Assembly (NCBI RefSeq): GCF_028553805.1
Contig: NZ_CP067141.1
Location: 124,001 to 188,000, forward strand
DNA: 64,000 nucleotides
DNA from: Paracoccus saliphilus
Lineage (GTDB): Bacteria > Pseudomonadota > Alphaproteobacteria > Rhodobacterales > Rhodobacteraceae
Reading direction: 5' to 3'
The translations under genes were made by a program, and so were the position numbers. This document shows, in pieces, positions 1-8,815 of this stretch (positions are counted from its first letter, which is position 1; every line of letters starts with the position of its first letter). The notes beneath the pieces were generated by a model. That model had not been told where the DNA came from. It searched no databases and worked only from the letters and a program-made list of their open reading frames with translations.

Positions 1-145
1 GTTGCCGGAACAGGTAGCGCATCGACACATCCGCCACCACAACCAGCATGATGGCGCCGATCGCCAGGCCGGACAGCAGGACCAGCCCGCGCTCTATGCC
101 GGTCAAGACCTTGTCCAGCGGGCCGTCCCTGTCTGCGATCATCAT
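1..145 (-). CDS. TRAP transporter small permease (DctQ type), N-terminal part
   Basis: The first 48 residues can be read before the window edge cuts the gene. They show a short polar start and then one hydrophobic helix (LVLLSGLAIGAIMLVVVADV) followed by SMRYLFR, the usual first transmembrane segment and 'RY-F' signature of DctQ-like small TRAP subunits. Such proteins sit in the inner membrane with a large DctM permease and work with a periplasmic DctP binding protein in Na+-driven uptake of organic acids. The ATG overlaps the TGA of the upstream CoA transferase in an ATGA, so it is the last visible gene of the same minus-strand operon. The rest of the transporter should lie to the left of the window. 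The substrate cannot be told from this piece. Confidence 0.8.
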   Translation of the reverse strand, partial: MMIADRDGPLDKVLTGIERGLVLLSGLAIGAIMLVVVADVSMRYLFRQ

Positions 146-1320
146 GACCCGCCCTCCCCTTCATCCCCGGCAATGACCGCGCCGGATTGCAGCAGAGCCT
201 CGATCCGCTCGGCGGACAGCCCCCATTCGGCCAGCACCGCCTCTCCGCTTGCTCCCGGTCGCTCGGGAGGGGATGGCGTGGGAGCGGGCGTGGCCGAGAA
301 GCGTGGCGCGGGCGCGGGTTGGACGATCCCGGCGATTTCGACATGATTTTCCCGCGCGGCGTTATGCGGGTGAAGCGCCGCCTCTTCCTGCGACAGGACC
401 GGCGCGACGCAGGCATCCAGTCCTTCGAACCGGGCAACCCATTCGTCCCGGTCATGCTGCCTGATCCGCCCGGCAATCGCCGCCCGGGCCTTGATGCGGG
501 ATTCGGGCGAGCCGTCCCGCGGTGCGTCCGCCTCGTCCAGCCCAAGACCCTCCAGCAGGATCTTGCGGAACTTCGGTTCCAGCGCGCCGACCGACAGGTA
601 TCGCCCATCCGCGCATTCATAGACCGAGTATTCCGGCAAGCCGCCATCGAGGATATTCGTGCCGCGTTCGCCCTTGTGAATCCCCGAGGCACGCAGCCCC
701 GTCATCGCCGTGCCCAGCAATGCCGCGCCATCGACCATCGCCGCGTCGATGACCTGCCCCTGCCCCGCCTCCTTGGCGTGCAGCAGCGCCGCCAGCATGC
801 CGATCACCAGCATCAGGCTGCCACCAGCGTAATCTGCCAGCAGGTTCAAAGGGATCGTCGGCGGCTGCCCCTCGCGCCCGATCATGTCCAGCAGCCCGGT
901 CAGAGCAAGGTAGTTCACGTCATGCCCCGCCCGCGGGGCCAGCGGCCCGGTTTGCCCCCAACCGGTCATGCGCCCATAGACAAGGCGCGGATTGCGATCC
1001 AGACAAGGTTCGGGCCCAAGGCCAAGCCACTCCATCACGCCGGGCCGAAAGCCCTCGATCAGCCCATCCGCGCGGGCGATCAGATCAAGAGCGCATGCCA
1101 CCGCCTCGGGATTCTTCAGGTCCATGGCGACAGAGCGGCGGCCCCGCGCGGGCAGCTCGAATTCCGGCGGCCGTTCGATCCCCAAACCCGAGGCTTCCGG
1201 GCGCGTGATCCTGATCACCTCTGCCCCCATATCGGCCAGCAACATGGCCGCGAATGGAGCCGGGCCGATCCCTTCCATCTCGATGATGCGCAACCCGGTC
1301 AGCGGTCCCCGACTATCCAT
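142..1320 (-). CDS. CaiB/BaiF family protein, alpha-methylacyl-CoA racemase-like
   Basis: A 392-residue class III CoA-transferase-fold protein. Residues 131-137 (AGHDVNY) and 160-167 (LLADYAGG) match the His and Asp that do the proton transfer in alpha-methylacyl-CoA racemase (His133 and Asp163 here), and the later YECADGRYLSVGALEPKF block also fits racemases better than true CoA transferases. The likely reaction is therefore epimerisation of a 2-methyl-branched acyl-CoA, although a transferase role is not excluded. The start at 1320 is chosen because AGGAG lies about 8 bases upstream; an in-frame Met seven codons earlier lacks such a site. It follows the acyl-CoA dehydrogenase by about 50 bases and overlaps the TRAP permease gene, so it belongs to one operon for uptake and CoA-linked degradation of an acid. 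Confidence 0.85.
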   Translation of the reverse strand: MDSRGPLTGLRIIEMEGIGPAPFAAMLLADMGAEVIRITRPEASGLGIERPPEFELPARGRRSVAMDLKNPEAVACALDLIARADGLIEGFRPGVMEWLGLGPEPCLDRNPRLVYGRMTGWGQTGPLAPRAGHDVNYLALTGLLDMIGREGQPPTIPLNLLADYAGGSLMLVIGMLAALLHAKEAGQGQVIDAAMVDGAALLGTAMTGLRASGIHKGERGTNILDGGLPEYSVYECADGRYLSVGALEPKFRKILLEGLGLDEADAPRDGSPESRIKARAAIAGRIRQHDRDEWVARFEGLDACVAPVLSQEEAALHPHNAARENHVEIAGIVQPAPAPRFSATPAPTPSPPERPGASGEAVLAEWGLSAERIEALLQSGAVIAGDEGEGGS

Positions 1321-1371
1321 GGATATGGCTCCTGTTTGCATCCCGCATCTTGGCCGCCTCCCCCGCTGCGC

Positions 1372-2547
1372 TCAGTATGATTTCGGCAGGCCGAGCACGC
1401 GTTCGGCCAGGTAGGACAGGCAAAGCTGTGGGCTGACTGGCGCGATCCGCGGAACAAAGGCTTCGCGCAGGTAGCGTTCGACATGGTATTCCTTGGCATA
1501 GCCGAAACCGCCATGCGACATCACTGCCGTCTGGCAAGCCTCGAACACCGCCTCCCCGGCCAGGTACTTGGCGGCATTCGCAGCAGCGCCAACAGCCGAT
1601 ACCGGGGCCCCGCTGTCATATTGCCATGCCGCAGACATGACCATCAGCCAGGCCGCCTCCAGTTCGGCCCAGCATTTCGCCAGCGGATGCTGGATCCCCT
1701 GATTTTGGCCGATGGGGCGGTTGAAGACGATCCGTTCATTGGCATAGCGCGCGGCGCGCTTGACCGCGAGCATGCCAAGCCCGACCGCCTCCGCCGCGAT
1801 CAGCACGCGCTCGGGATTCATACCATGCAGGATATATTCGAAACCGCGCCCCTCCTCGCCGATCAGGTCATCGGCGGGGATGCGGAAATCCTCGAAGAAC
1901 AACTCGTTCGAATCGACCGCCTTGCGGCCCATCTTCTCGATCTCGCGCACCCGGATACGGTCGCGGTCGAAACGGGTATAGAACAGGCTCAGCCCCTGTG
2001 TCGGCCTGGACACCTCTTCCAGCGGGGTGGTCCGGGCCAGCAGCAGGATCCGGTCCGCCACCTGCGCGGTCGAGATCCAGACCTTCTGGCCATTGACGAC
2101 ATAACCATCGCCATCACGAATGGCGCGAAGCTTCAGCTGTGTCGTGTTCAGCCCGGTATTCGGTTCGGTCACGGCGAAACAGGCCTTCTCGCGGCCCTCG
2201 GCCATCGGCGGGATCATGCGCTGCTTCTGCTCTTCGGTGCCAAACACCGCGACGGGGTTGAGGCCGAAGATATTGATATGCACGGCCGAGGCGCCCGACA
2301 TGCCAGCGCCCGATTCCGCGATCTCGCGCATCATGATCGCCGCCTCGGCAATGCCCAGGCCCGAGCCGCCATAGGCCTCGGCCGTGCAGATGCCCAGCCA
2401 GCCATCGCGGGCCAGCGCCGAATAGAGTTCATGCGGAAACTCGCCAGAGCTATCCAGCCCGAGCCAATAATTATCGTCGAATTGCGAGCAGATCGCCGCG
2501 ACCGCGTCCCGGATCGCTTCCTGTTCCTCGCTATATGAAAAATCCAT
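1372..2547 (-). CDS. acyl-CoA dehydrogenase family protein
   Basis: A 391-residue FAD enzyme of the acyl-CoA dehydrogenase superfamily. It starts with MDFSYSEEQEAIRD, typical for the N-terminal helical domain. The middle beta domain carries CFAVTEPNTG and GYVVNGQKVWIS, the flavin and substrate contact region, and the C-terminal helical domain holds the conserved HGGFGYAKEYHVERYLRE block. The usual 'YEGT' catalytic segment of classic fatty acyl-CoA dehydrogenases is replaced by FVPRIAPVSPQL, a pattern I associate with dehydrogenases encoded beside CaiB-type CoA transferases; the substrate is unknown. GGGGAAAG precedes the ATG. It lies 22 bases after the upstream CoA transferase gene, so the two are probably co-transcribed: activation to the CoA ester, then dehydrogenation. 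Confidence 0.88.
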   Translation of the reverse strand: MDFSYSEEQEAIRDAVAAICSQFDDNYWLGLDSSGEFPHELYSALARDGWLGICTAEAYGGSGLGIAEAAIMMREIAESGAGMSGASAVHINIFGLNPVAVFGTEEQKQRMIPPMAEGREKACFAVTEPNTGLNTTQLKLRAIRDGDGYVVNGQKVWISTAQVADRILLLARTTPLEEVSRPTQGLSLFYTRFDRDRIRVREIEKMGRKAVDSNELFFEDFRIPADDLIGEEGRGFEYILHGMNPERVLIAAEAVGLGMLAVKRAARYANERIVFNRPIGQNQGIQHPLAKCWAELEAAWLMVMSAAWQYDSGAPVSAVGAAANAAKYLAGEAVFEACQTAVMSHGGFGYAKEYHVERYLREAFVPRIAPVSPQLCLSYLAERVLGLPKSY

Positions 2548-2569
2548 GCCGCTTTCCCCGTGACCTGTC

Positions 2570-3790
2570 TTATTCGCCGGTGACGCCCAGTTCAGCAGAG
2601 GCACCCAACGCCCCGCTTTTTGACAGCGCCTCGATCTCGTCATCCGCGAAACCGGATTCGCGCAGTACCTCTTTGCCATGTTCACCCTGCCTCGGGGCGA
2701 GCCTCTCGGGCCGGGCCGGTGTGCGGCTCCAGCTTGCCGGAACGGCCATCTGCCGGATGCGCCCTTCGCTCGGATGATCCACCATCTCGAAATAGCCGGT
2801 CGCCTGCAGATGCGGATCGTTGAGCATCCCCTCGAAATCATGGATCGGCATCGCGGGCACATCCGCCTGTTCCAGCAGCTCCATCCATTCGGCGGTCGAA
2901 CGGGTTTCAAAGATCCGGGCCAGCTCGGCATAGACCTCGTCGATATGGGCCATGCGGGCGGTGAAATTGCGATAACGCGGATCGCCTTCGGGCAGGTCGG
3001 GGCGGCCGATCGCCTTGAAGAACCGCCGCCAGTGGCCATCGGTATAGATCAATGCGCAAATGGAACCGTCCTGGGTCCGGTAGGGCCGCCGATCCGCCGA
3101 CAAGTGCCGCGCATAGCCACCGCGGTCCAGGGGCGGATCGAAGGTCAGTCCGCCCATGTGATCGCCCATGACCATGTTGACCATGGTTTCCAGCATCGGC
3201 ACATCGACGCGCTGTCCCAAGCCGCTACGGTCCCGTTCGACGAGAGCGGCAAGGATGGCATTGCTTGCGGCCAGTCCGACGATCCGATCGACGATGGCCG
3301 AGGGCACATAGCGCGGCTCTCCGTCATTGACGCGCGAAAACAGGTAGGGAATGCCGCAAGCCCCCTGGATCAGATCGTCATAGGCGGGGCGATCGGCATA
3401 GGGGCCGGACTGGCCATAGCCGAACATGCCGGCATAGATGATGCGCGGATTGACCGCCGTGACCTCGTCATATGACAGGCCCAACCGCGCCATCGCCCTA
3501 GCCCGGACGTTATAGACCAGCACATCGGCGTTCTCGCACAGGCGCAGCAGGGCCTCGCGGCCCTCGGGCAGTTTCAGGTTCAATGTGATCGAGCGTTTCG
3601 AGCGGTTGGCATGCAGGAACATCGGCCCCATTCCCGCGTGACGCGACGGCCCGACCTGGCGCATGACATCCCCGTCGGGACTTTCGACCTTGATCACATC
3701 GGCACCGAAATCACCAATCATCAGCGTCGCGTAAGGCCCCATGAGAACCGAGGTCATGTCGATGATACGCAGCCCGTCAAGTGGACCCAT
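2570..3790 (-). CDS. CaiB/BaiF CoA-transferase
   Basis: A 406-residue class III CoA transferase. The N-terminal MGPLDGLRIIDMTSVLMGPYATLMIGDFGADVIKVE pattern (quoted only in part as the family start) and the Asp at about residue 168 in the block SAIVDRIVG agree with the formyl-CoA transferase family, where this Asp forms the acyl-enzyme. It probably moves CoA from a donor to the acid taken up by the TRAP system. The start at 3790 is preferred over a Met three codons upstream because AGGGAGG sits about 9 bases before it and too close to the earlier ATG. It is the first gene of the minus-strand operon and is divergent from the IclR-type regulator. Confidence 0.87.
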   Translation of the reverse strand: MGPLDGLRIIDMTSVLMGPYATLMIGDFGADVIKVESPDGDVMRQVGPSRHAGMGPMFLHANRSKRSITLNLKLPEGREALLRLCENADVLVYNVRARAMARLGLSYDEVTAVNPRIIYAGMFGYGQSGPYADRPAYDDLIQGACGIPYLFSRVNDGEPRYVPSAIVDRIVGLAASNAILAALVERDRSGLGQRVDVPMLETMVNMVMGDHMGGLTFDPPLDRGGYARHLSADRRPYRTQDGSICALIYTDGHWRRFFKAIGRPDLPEGDPRYRNFTARMAHIDEVYAELARIFETRSTAEWMELLEQADVPAMPIHDFEGMLNDPHLQATGYFEMVDHPSEGRIRQMAVPASWSRTPARPERLAPRQGEHGKEVLRESGFADDEIEALSKSGALGASAELGVTGE

Positions 3791-3845
3791 TGCGAGCATC
3801 CCTCCCTGTCGAAATTGATATTTAGTCCATATATAAAAACCAACT

Positions 3846-3861
3846 GTTCACTGTTATGAAC
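3846..3861. promoter_or_regulatory. candidate IclR operator palindrome
   Basis: GTTCA and TGAAC are perfect inverted arms separated by six bases. The site lies between the divergent CoA-transferase operon and the IclR-type gene, where IclR proteins normally bind. Binding by the neighbouring regulator is inference. Confidence 0.45.
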
Positions 3862-3963
3862 GCTAGACTTTGGATCAACCCTCTGTCAAGCTTTGATTGT
3901 CCGAGGATTTCCCGCTCTTCAGTTGACGGATACAGCCATCTGGCGCATGGAAATTCATCAGTT

Positions 3964-4761
3964 ATGAGGAATGTCGCAACGATGCCGACTATCGTGAAAC
4001 AGGCAGCTAACGTCCTTGATCTGTTCGAGTTTTTCGCCTCGACCGGGCAACCGGCAAGCCTTGCCGATGTCGCCGAGCATTTCGGCTGGCCGAAATCCAG
4101 CACCTTCAACCTCATCACCACATTGGCGGAGCGGGGATTTCTCTATGAACCCCGGCCCCGCCAGGGCTTCTATCCGACGCCCCGATGGCTGAGCCTGGCG
4201 CAAGAGATCGCCCATGCGGAACCCTTGCCGGAAAGCCTGCAGGATCTTTTGCGGGAGCTCGCCCGGCTCAGCGCCGAAACCGTCTGGCTGGCAGGCTCCG
4301 CAGGCCAGCATGCCGTCTTCCTGTCTGTCATCGAATCCCCGCAGGCGATCCGCTATACGGCGCAACCGGGCAAACGGGTTCCCATGCACGCGACCGCGAC
4401 CGGACAGGCCATCCTGAGCCAGATGCCGGATCAAAGACGCGCGGCATTGTTGCGGCATGCGACCTATGAACGCTTCGGTCCCGGCACACCGATGACCGCC
4501 AGCGAGGTCGATGGGATCATCCATGAATCGCTCGCCCGCGGCTGGTTCATGAGCGCGTCATCCTACAGTCAGGATCTCGGCGGGGTCTCGATCCCGCTTC
4601 CACTGAACGATCGCATGCTGTCGGCCACGGTCGCCGGTCCGTTGTTCCGGATGGACACCCGCATGGAAGAGACGGCCGCCCAGATGCAGGCGGCCATCAA
4701 ACGGCATTTCGGCAAGGATTATTTCGACAGGCACCTGTCGACCTTGCGGCAATTGCCCTAG
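3964..4761 (+). CDS. IclR family transcriptional regulator
   Basis: About 265 residues. The N-terminal winged helix-turn-helix (KQAANVLDLFEFFAS to LITTLAERGFLYE, residues ~9-60) and the C-terminal effector domain (KRVPMHATATGQAIL, then GGVSIPLPLNDRM) are typical of IclR. It probably controls the divergent acid-degradation operon, with a CoA ester or the free acid as ligand (inference). The start is uncertain: ATG at 3964 or ATG at 3982 (MPTIVKQ); the second gives a length closer to most family members and has GAGGA upstream. An in-frame ATG at 3856 lies inside the candidate operator and is unlikely to be used. After the stop at 4761 about 200 A+T-rich bases without a gene lead to the RTX gene. 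Confidence 0.88.
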   Translation: MRNVATMPTIVKQAANVLDLFEFFASTGQPASLADVAEHFGWPKSSTFNLITTLAERGFLYEPRPRQGFYPTPRWLSLAQEIAHAEPLPESLQDLLRELARLSAETVWLAGSAGQHAVFLSVIESPQAIRYTAQPGKRVPMHATATGQAILSQMPDQRRAALLRHATYERFGPGTPMTASEVDGIIHESLARGWFMSASSYSQDLGGVSIPLPLNDRMLSATVAGPLFRMDTRMEETAAQMQAAIKRHFGKDYFDRHLSTLRQLP

Positions 4762-4959
4762 GCGATACGATGCGTTGGCGAAGGCCTACCTAGGGCAGTC
4801 CGAAAAGGACTTACATATATCTTTGTCACAAAATCCCCATTTCAGTAAATCGACGAGCTTCACTTGTCAGCTATGGTTTATCCGCTAGACTTGTCGGCAA
4901 AGTAGTCATTTGACCGACGCGGACTATATATCTGCGGATTACGATTGAGAGGGAAGCTC

Positions 4960-7791
4960 ATGGTATACTGGCCTGGTACCAGTGGAGACGACTGGTATGC
5001 CGGAAAAAACGGCGCAGATTTCCTGAAAGGATTGGATGGAGAGGATACGCTCAAGGGGCTCGGTGGGGACGATAAACTCAGCGGAGGTTCGGGTGCTGAT
5101 TTTCTTCGAGGTGGCGCTGACAATGATACTCTCAATGGCGGAGATGGTAATGACACCCTCTGGGGAGGGACCGGCGGGGATCGGCTGATCGGCGGGAAAG
5201 GCCAGGATATCCTTTTGGGGGGGGAAGGCAATGACACTCTCCGAGGTGGCCCTGGCGCGGATAAACTCGGCGGTGGATTTGGCGATGATGAACTCTACGG
5301 AGGTAATGGTGCTGGCACCGATACTCTCAGCGGCGGAGATGGTAATGACACCCTCTGGGGAGGGACCGGCGGGGATCGGCTGATCGGCGGGAAAGGCCAG
5401 GATATCCTTTGGGGGGAAGAAGGCAATGACACTCTCCGAGGTGGCCTTGGCGCGGATAAACTCGGCGGTGGATTTGGCGATGATGAACTCTACGGAGGTA
5501 ATGGTGCTGGCACTGATACTCTCAGCGGCGGAGATGGTAATGACACCCTCTGGGGAGAGACCGGCGGGGATCGGCTGATCGGCGGAAAAGGCCGGGATAT
5601 CCTTTGGGGGGAAGAAGGCAATGACACTCTCCGAGGTGGCCTTGGCGCGGATAAACTCGGCGGTGGATTTGGCGATGATGAACTCTACGGAGGTAATGGT
5701 GCTGGCACCGATACTCTCAGCGGCGGAGATGGTAATGACACCCTCTGGGGAGGGACCGGCGGGGATCGGCTGATCGGCGGTACCGGCATTGACCTGTTGT
5801 CCTATGCGAATGCCGCGACGGCAGTTGCTATCCGCCTGTACAACAACACCGCGTCGGGCGGTGACGCCCAAGGCGATGTGATCTCGGGCTTCGAGAATGT
5901 CACCGGCGGTAGCGGCAATGATACCCTGGCTGGAGATGATCAGGACAATGTGCTGATAGGCGGTGCCGGAGGCGATTTGATCGAGGGTAATGGCGGTGCC
6001 GATACGCTTCGTGGCGGTGCAGGTATCGACAAGCTCACCTATGGAGATGCCATAGCGGCAGTGGACATCCGCCTATATAACAACACTGCCTCGGGCGGTA
6101 CCGCCCAAGGCGACGTAATCTCTGGCTTCGAAAATGTGACCGGCGGTAGTGGCAATGACACATTGCACGGAAATGGTGATGCCAATGAGTTGATTGGCAG
6201 TATCGGGAATGATCGCCTTAGCGGCCGAAATGGCAATGATCGCCTTTTCGGTGGCGACGGCAATGACACGCTTTGGGGCGGTGAAGGTGCGGACAGGCTA
6301 GACGGTGGTGAAGGCATCGATTTGCTCTCATACTCGGATGCCGTGACGGGAGTGGCCGTTCGCCTTTACAATGGTACTGCTTCGAGCGGGATTGCCCAAG
6401 GCGATGTCATTTCCGGCTTCGAGAATGTGACTGGCGGTAGTGGCAATGACACGTTGTACGGAAATGGCGGCATCAATATCCTAGCTGGTCAGGCAGGCGG
6501 TGATCAACTACATGGTCTGGAGGGCGATGACCGTCTCTTTGGTGGTGGAGGCGATGATGATCTCCACGGAGGTCATGGGGCTGACATCGTGCGAGGCAAT
6601 GCAGGCGACGATACGATCTTTGGTGGCGTCGGCGATGACACATTGTACGGCGATGCAGGCACTGACCTGTTGTCCTACTCGAATGCCACGTCGGCGGTAG
6701 CCATCCGCCTGTACAACAACACCGCGTCGGGCGGTGACGCCCAAGGCGATGTGATCTCGGGCTTCGAGAATGTCACCGGCGGCGGCGGCAATGATACCTT
6801 GGCAGGAGATGACCGGGCCAATGTGCTGACGGGCGGTGCCGGAAACGATCTTATCGAAGGCAATGGCGGTGCCGATACGCTACATGGTGGCACGGGTGTA
6901 GACATGCTGACTTATGGGGATGCCACGGCAGCAGTGGCTATCTACTTGTACGACAACACCGTCTCGGGCGACGCCGCTCAAGGTGACGTAATTTCAGGTT
7001 TCGAGAATGTGAGCGGCGGTGGTGGTAACGACACCCTGCACGGCGATGATCACGCCAATATTCTAGTTGGCAACGGAGGAGATGACGACCTCGAAGGAAT
7101 GGAAGGCGATGATCGGCTTTTGGGCGGCGACGGTACCGATACTCTCTATGGTGGGGGCGGTGCAGACACGTTGGATGGCGGTGCCGGTGTGGACAAGATA
7201 TCGTATTTAGAGGACGATGTTGGGGTGTCTGTAAACTTGAGTAACGGCACTGCATCAAGCGGTGACGCAGCCGGAGATGTCATATCGAACATCGAGAATG
7301 TAGACGGCGGCTTCGGCAACGACACACTGGTTGGTGACGAAAACGCCAACTCTCTGAATGGTCGGAATGGGAACAACTTCCTCAATGGGCTGGACGGCAA
7401 CGACACCCTCTACGGCTCGCCGGGTAATGATACTCTTTTTGGAGGAGGTGGTGACGACATCCTTCACGGCTCGGGCGGAAATGATGTATTTCAGGGTGGC
7501 GAAGGCGATGATCTCATGCTCGGCGGCGGTGGCAACGACACTTTTATATTCACCAACGGTAACGGTGAAGACTCGATTCACGGGTTTGATTCGAATGATG
7601 CCGAAAAGATCGATTTGTCGGGGATTGATGCGATTACAGGGTTTGCCGATCTGGTAAACAATCATTTGGTAGAAACGTTCTTTGGTGACGCTCAGATCGT
7701 TTACGGACAAAATTCGATCGAGCTACTGGCGGTGGATTTCGATTCCTTTGGCGCAGATAAGGCCTACAGCGTGAATGACTTCATCTTTTAA
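4960..7791 (+). CDS. large RTX calcium-binding repeat protein, probable type I secretion substrate
   Basis: A 943-residue acidic protein made almost wholly of GGxGxDxLx nonapeptides, which fold as Ca2+-binding parallel beta rolls outside the cell. There is no N-terminal signal peptide. Six copies of a spacer module (LLSYxxAxxxVAIRLYN to GDVISGFENVTGG) lie between the nonapeptide blocks from about residue 278 on. The C-terminus is typical of ABC-secreted proteins: an acidic stretch ending in the hydrophobic tail VNDFIF. No enzyme domain can be recognised, so it may be structural, adhesive or an S-layer-like protein. ATG at 4960 is chosen because GAGAGGGA precedes it; a TTG start at 4945 is less likely. 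No exporter gene adjoins it; the PrtD/HlyD pair at 23.0-26.1 kb is the nearest candidate partner. No clear terminator follows. Confidence 0.88.
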   Translation: MVYWPGTSGDDWYAGKNGADFLKGLDGEDTLKGLGGDDKLSGGSGADFLRGGADNDTLNGGDGNDTLWGGTGGDRLIGGKGQDILLGGEGNDTLRGGPGADKLGGGFGDDELYGGNGAGTDTLSGGDGNDTLWGGTGGDRLIGGKGQDILWGEEGNDTLRGGLGADKLGGGFGDDELYGGNGAGTDTLSGGDGNDTLWGETGGDRLIGGKGRDILWGEEGNDTLRGGLGADKLGGGFGDDELYGGNGAGTDTLSGGDGNDTLWGGTGGDRLIGGTGIDLLSYANAATAVAIRLYNNTASGGDAQGDVISGFENVTGGSGNDTLAGDDQDNVLIGGAGGDLIEGNGGADTLRGGAGIDKLTYGDAIAAVDIRLYNNTASGGTAQGDVISGFENVTGGSGNDTLHGNGDANELIGSIGNDRLSGRNGNDRLFGGDGNDTLWGGEGADRLDGGEGIDLLSYSDAVTGVAVRLYNGTASSGIAQGDVISGFENVTGGSGNDTLYGNGGINILAGQAGGDQLHGLEGDDRLFGGGGDDDLHGGHGADIVRGNAGDDTIFGGVGDDTLYGDAGTDLLSYSNATSAVAIRLYNNTASGGDAQGDVISGFENVTGGGGNDTLAGDDRANVLTGGAGNDLIEGNGGADTLHGGTGVDMLTYGDATAAVAIYLYDNTVSGDAAQGDVISGFENVSGGGGNDTLHGDDHANILVGNGGDDDLEGMEGDDRLLGGDGTDTLYGGGGADTLDGGAGVDKISYLEDDVGVSVNLSNGTASSGDAAGDVISNIENVDGGFGNDTLVGDENANSLNGRNGNNFLNGLDGNDTLYGSPGNDTLFGGGGDDILHGSGGNDVFQGGEGDDLMLGGGGNDTFIFTNGNGEDSIHGFDSNDAEKIDLSGIDAITGFADLVNNHLVETFFGDAQIVYGQNSIELLAVDFDSFGADKAYSVNDFIF
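5131..5780 (+). repeat. 195-bp tandem repeat inside the RTX gene
   Basis: The same DNA block starts at 5131, 5326, 5521 and 5716, an exact 195-base period (65 codons), in about 3.3 copies with only scattered base differences. Each unit holds RTX nonapeptides plus the linker NGAGTDTLS. Near-identity at the DNA level, including third positions, points to recent expansion. Confidence 0.9.
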
Positions 7792-8059
7792 CGGGATTGA
7801 ACTCTTTGCCTCGCATCGGGTCCACTACCCCCGTCGATCACTGCACAAATTAAACGCCTACCATATTCGTACAGTCCCTCGAAAAGTAGTTGAGCAGTTC
7901 CCGCATTTTCTGCCACCATAACTACTACGCTGGCATAGCTCTGGGCACGTCAATTCCCGCCATTTACCACATACAGAAATATGATAAGTTTGAGTTTGTC
8001 AGGTCAGAGGGTTGGCGTTTTCAGCAAAAGTGGATGTCAGTTTCGCGACGAGAAATGCG

Positions 8060-8815
8060 TTAAAATAAAAGGTTGCACCGCAAATTGAAACCTGCCGCTT
8101 CGTCGGTGAATATGGTGCAGGAGTGATGCAGCCGCAGATAGCTTGCCGGGCAATCGGGACTGACCGGCCCGTCCAGCGCCGCCGACAGGGCGGCTGCCTT
8201 GGCCTCGCCCACAGCAAGCGTCAGCAGGCTGCGCGCCGACAGGATCTGCGCGGTGCCCATTGTCACTGCCTCACTCGGCACCGACTCGCCTTCCGCGAAG
8301 AAGCGCCGGTTCGCCCGCCGTGTCTCATCGCTCAGCCGGACGACACGGGTGGGCGCGTCGATGGACGTGCCCGGTTCGTTGAAGGCGATATGGCCATTAT
8401 GACCCACCCCCAGAAGCTGCAGATCGACCGGCCCGATCCGGTCCAAAAGCGCCGCATAGTCGCGCGCCGAGGCTTCTGCGTTCTGATCGCCGCGCGGGAT
8501 GAAGCTTTGCTCGTGCGGGATGTCCACGTGGTCGAGGAAATGCCGCGCCATATAGCTGTGATAGGAATTCGGGTGATCGGGCGGCAGGCCCATATATTCG
8601 TCCAGGTTAACTGTTCGCACCCGCGCGAAGCTCAGCCCTTCGCGATGGGCGCGGACCAGATGCGCATAGACCGGCTCCATCGTGCCGCCGGTGGCCAGGC
8701 CCAGAACGGCATCGGGCCGGGTCGCGACCAGTTCCGCAATCTGCCTTGCGACCGCGGCGGCGGCAGTCTCGGCATCGGGCATCAGCTTGAGGGTCAGGGA
8801 ACGGCTTACGGTCAT
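8060..8815 (-). CDS. nagB: glucosamine-6-phosphate deaminase
   Basis: A 251-residue cytoplasmic enzyme that turns glucosamine 6-phosphate into fructose 6-phosphate and ammonia. The family motifs are all present: GLATGGTMEPVY near residue 39 (phosphate loop), VNLDEYMGLPPDHPNSYHSY (catalytic Asp and substrate contacts) and GVGHNGHIAFNEPG around residue 137 (catalytic His region). Length is usual for NagB. Its ATG overlaps the stop of the ABC ATPase gene as ATGA, so it closes the seven-gene minus-strand amino-sugar operon. A galactosamine-6-phosphate deaminase activity cannot be excluded by sequence alone, but the AgaS-like gene of the divergent operon is the better candidate for that. About 270 bases without a gene separate its end from the RTX gene. 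Confidence 0.92.
   Translation of the reverse strand: MTVSRSLTLKLMPDAETAAAAVARQIAELVATRPDAVLGLATGGTMEPVYAHLVRAHREGLSFARVRTVNLDEYMGLPPDHPNSYHSYMARHFLDHVDIPHEQSFIPRGDQNAEASARDYAALLDRIGPVDLQLLGVGHNGHIAFNEPGTSIDAPTRVVRLSDETRRANRRFFAEGESVPSEAVTMGTAQILSARSLLTLAVGEAKAAALSAALDGPVSPDCPASYLRLHHSCTIFTDEAAGFNLRCNLLF

Noticed and set aside
3856..3963. Upstream in-frame extension of the IclR gene
   Set aside because: The added residues do not resemble the family and the first ATG falls inside the candidate operator.
5131..5780. Regular repeats considered as a CRISPR array
   Set aside because: The 195-base units are coding RTX repeats without spacer-repeat structure; no cas genes are present.
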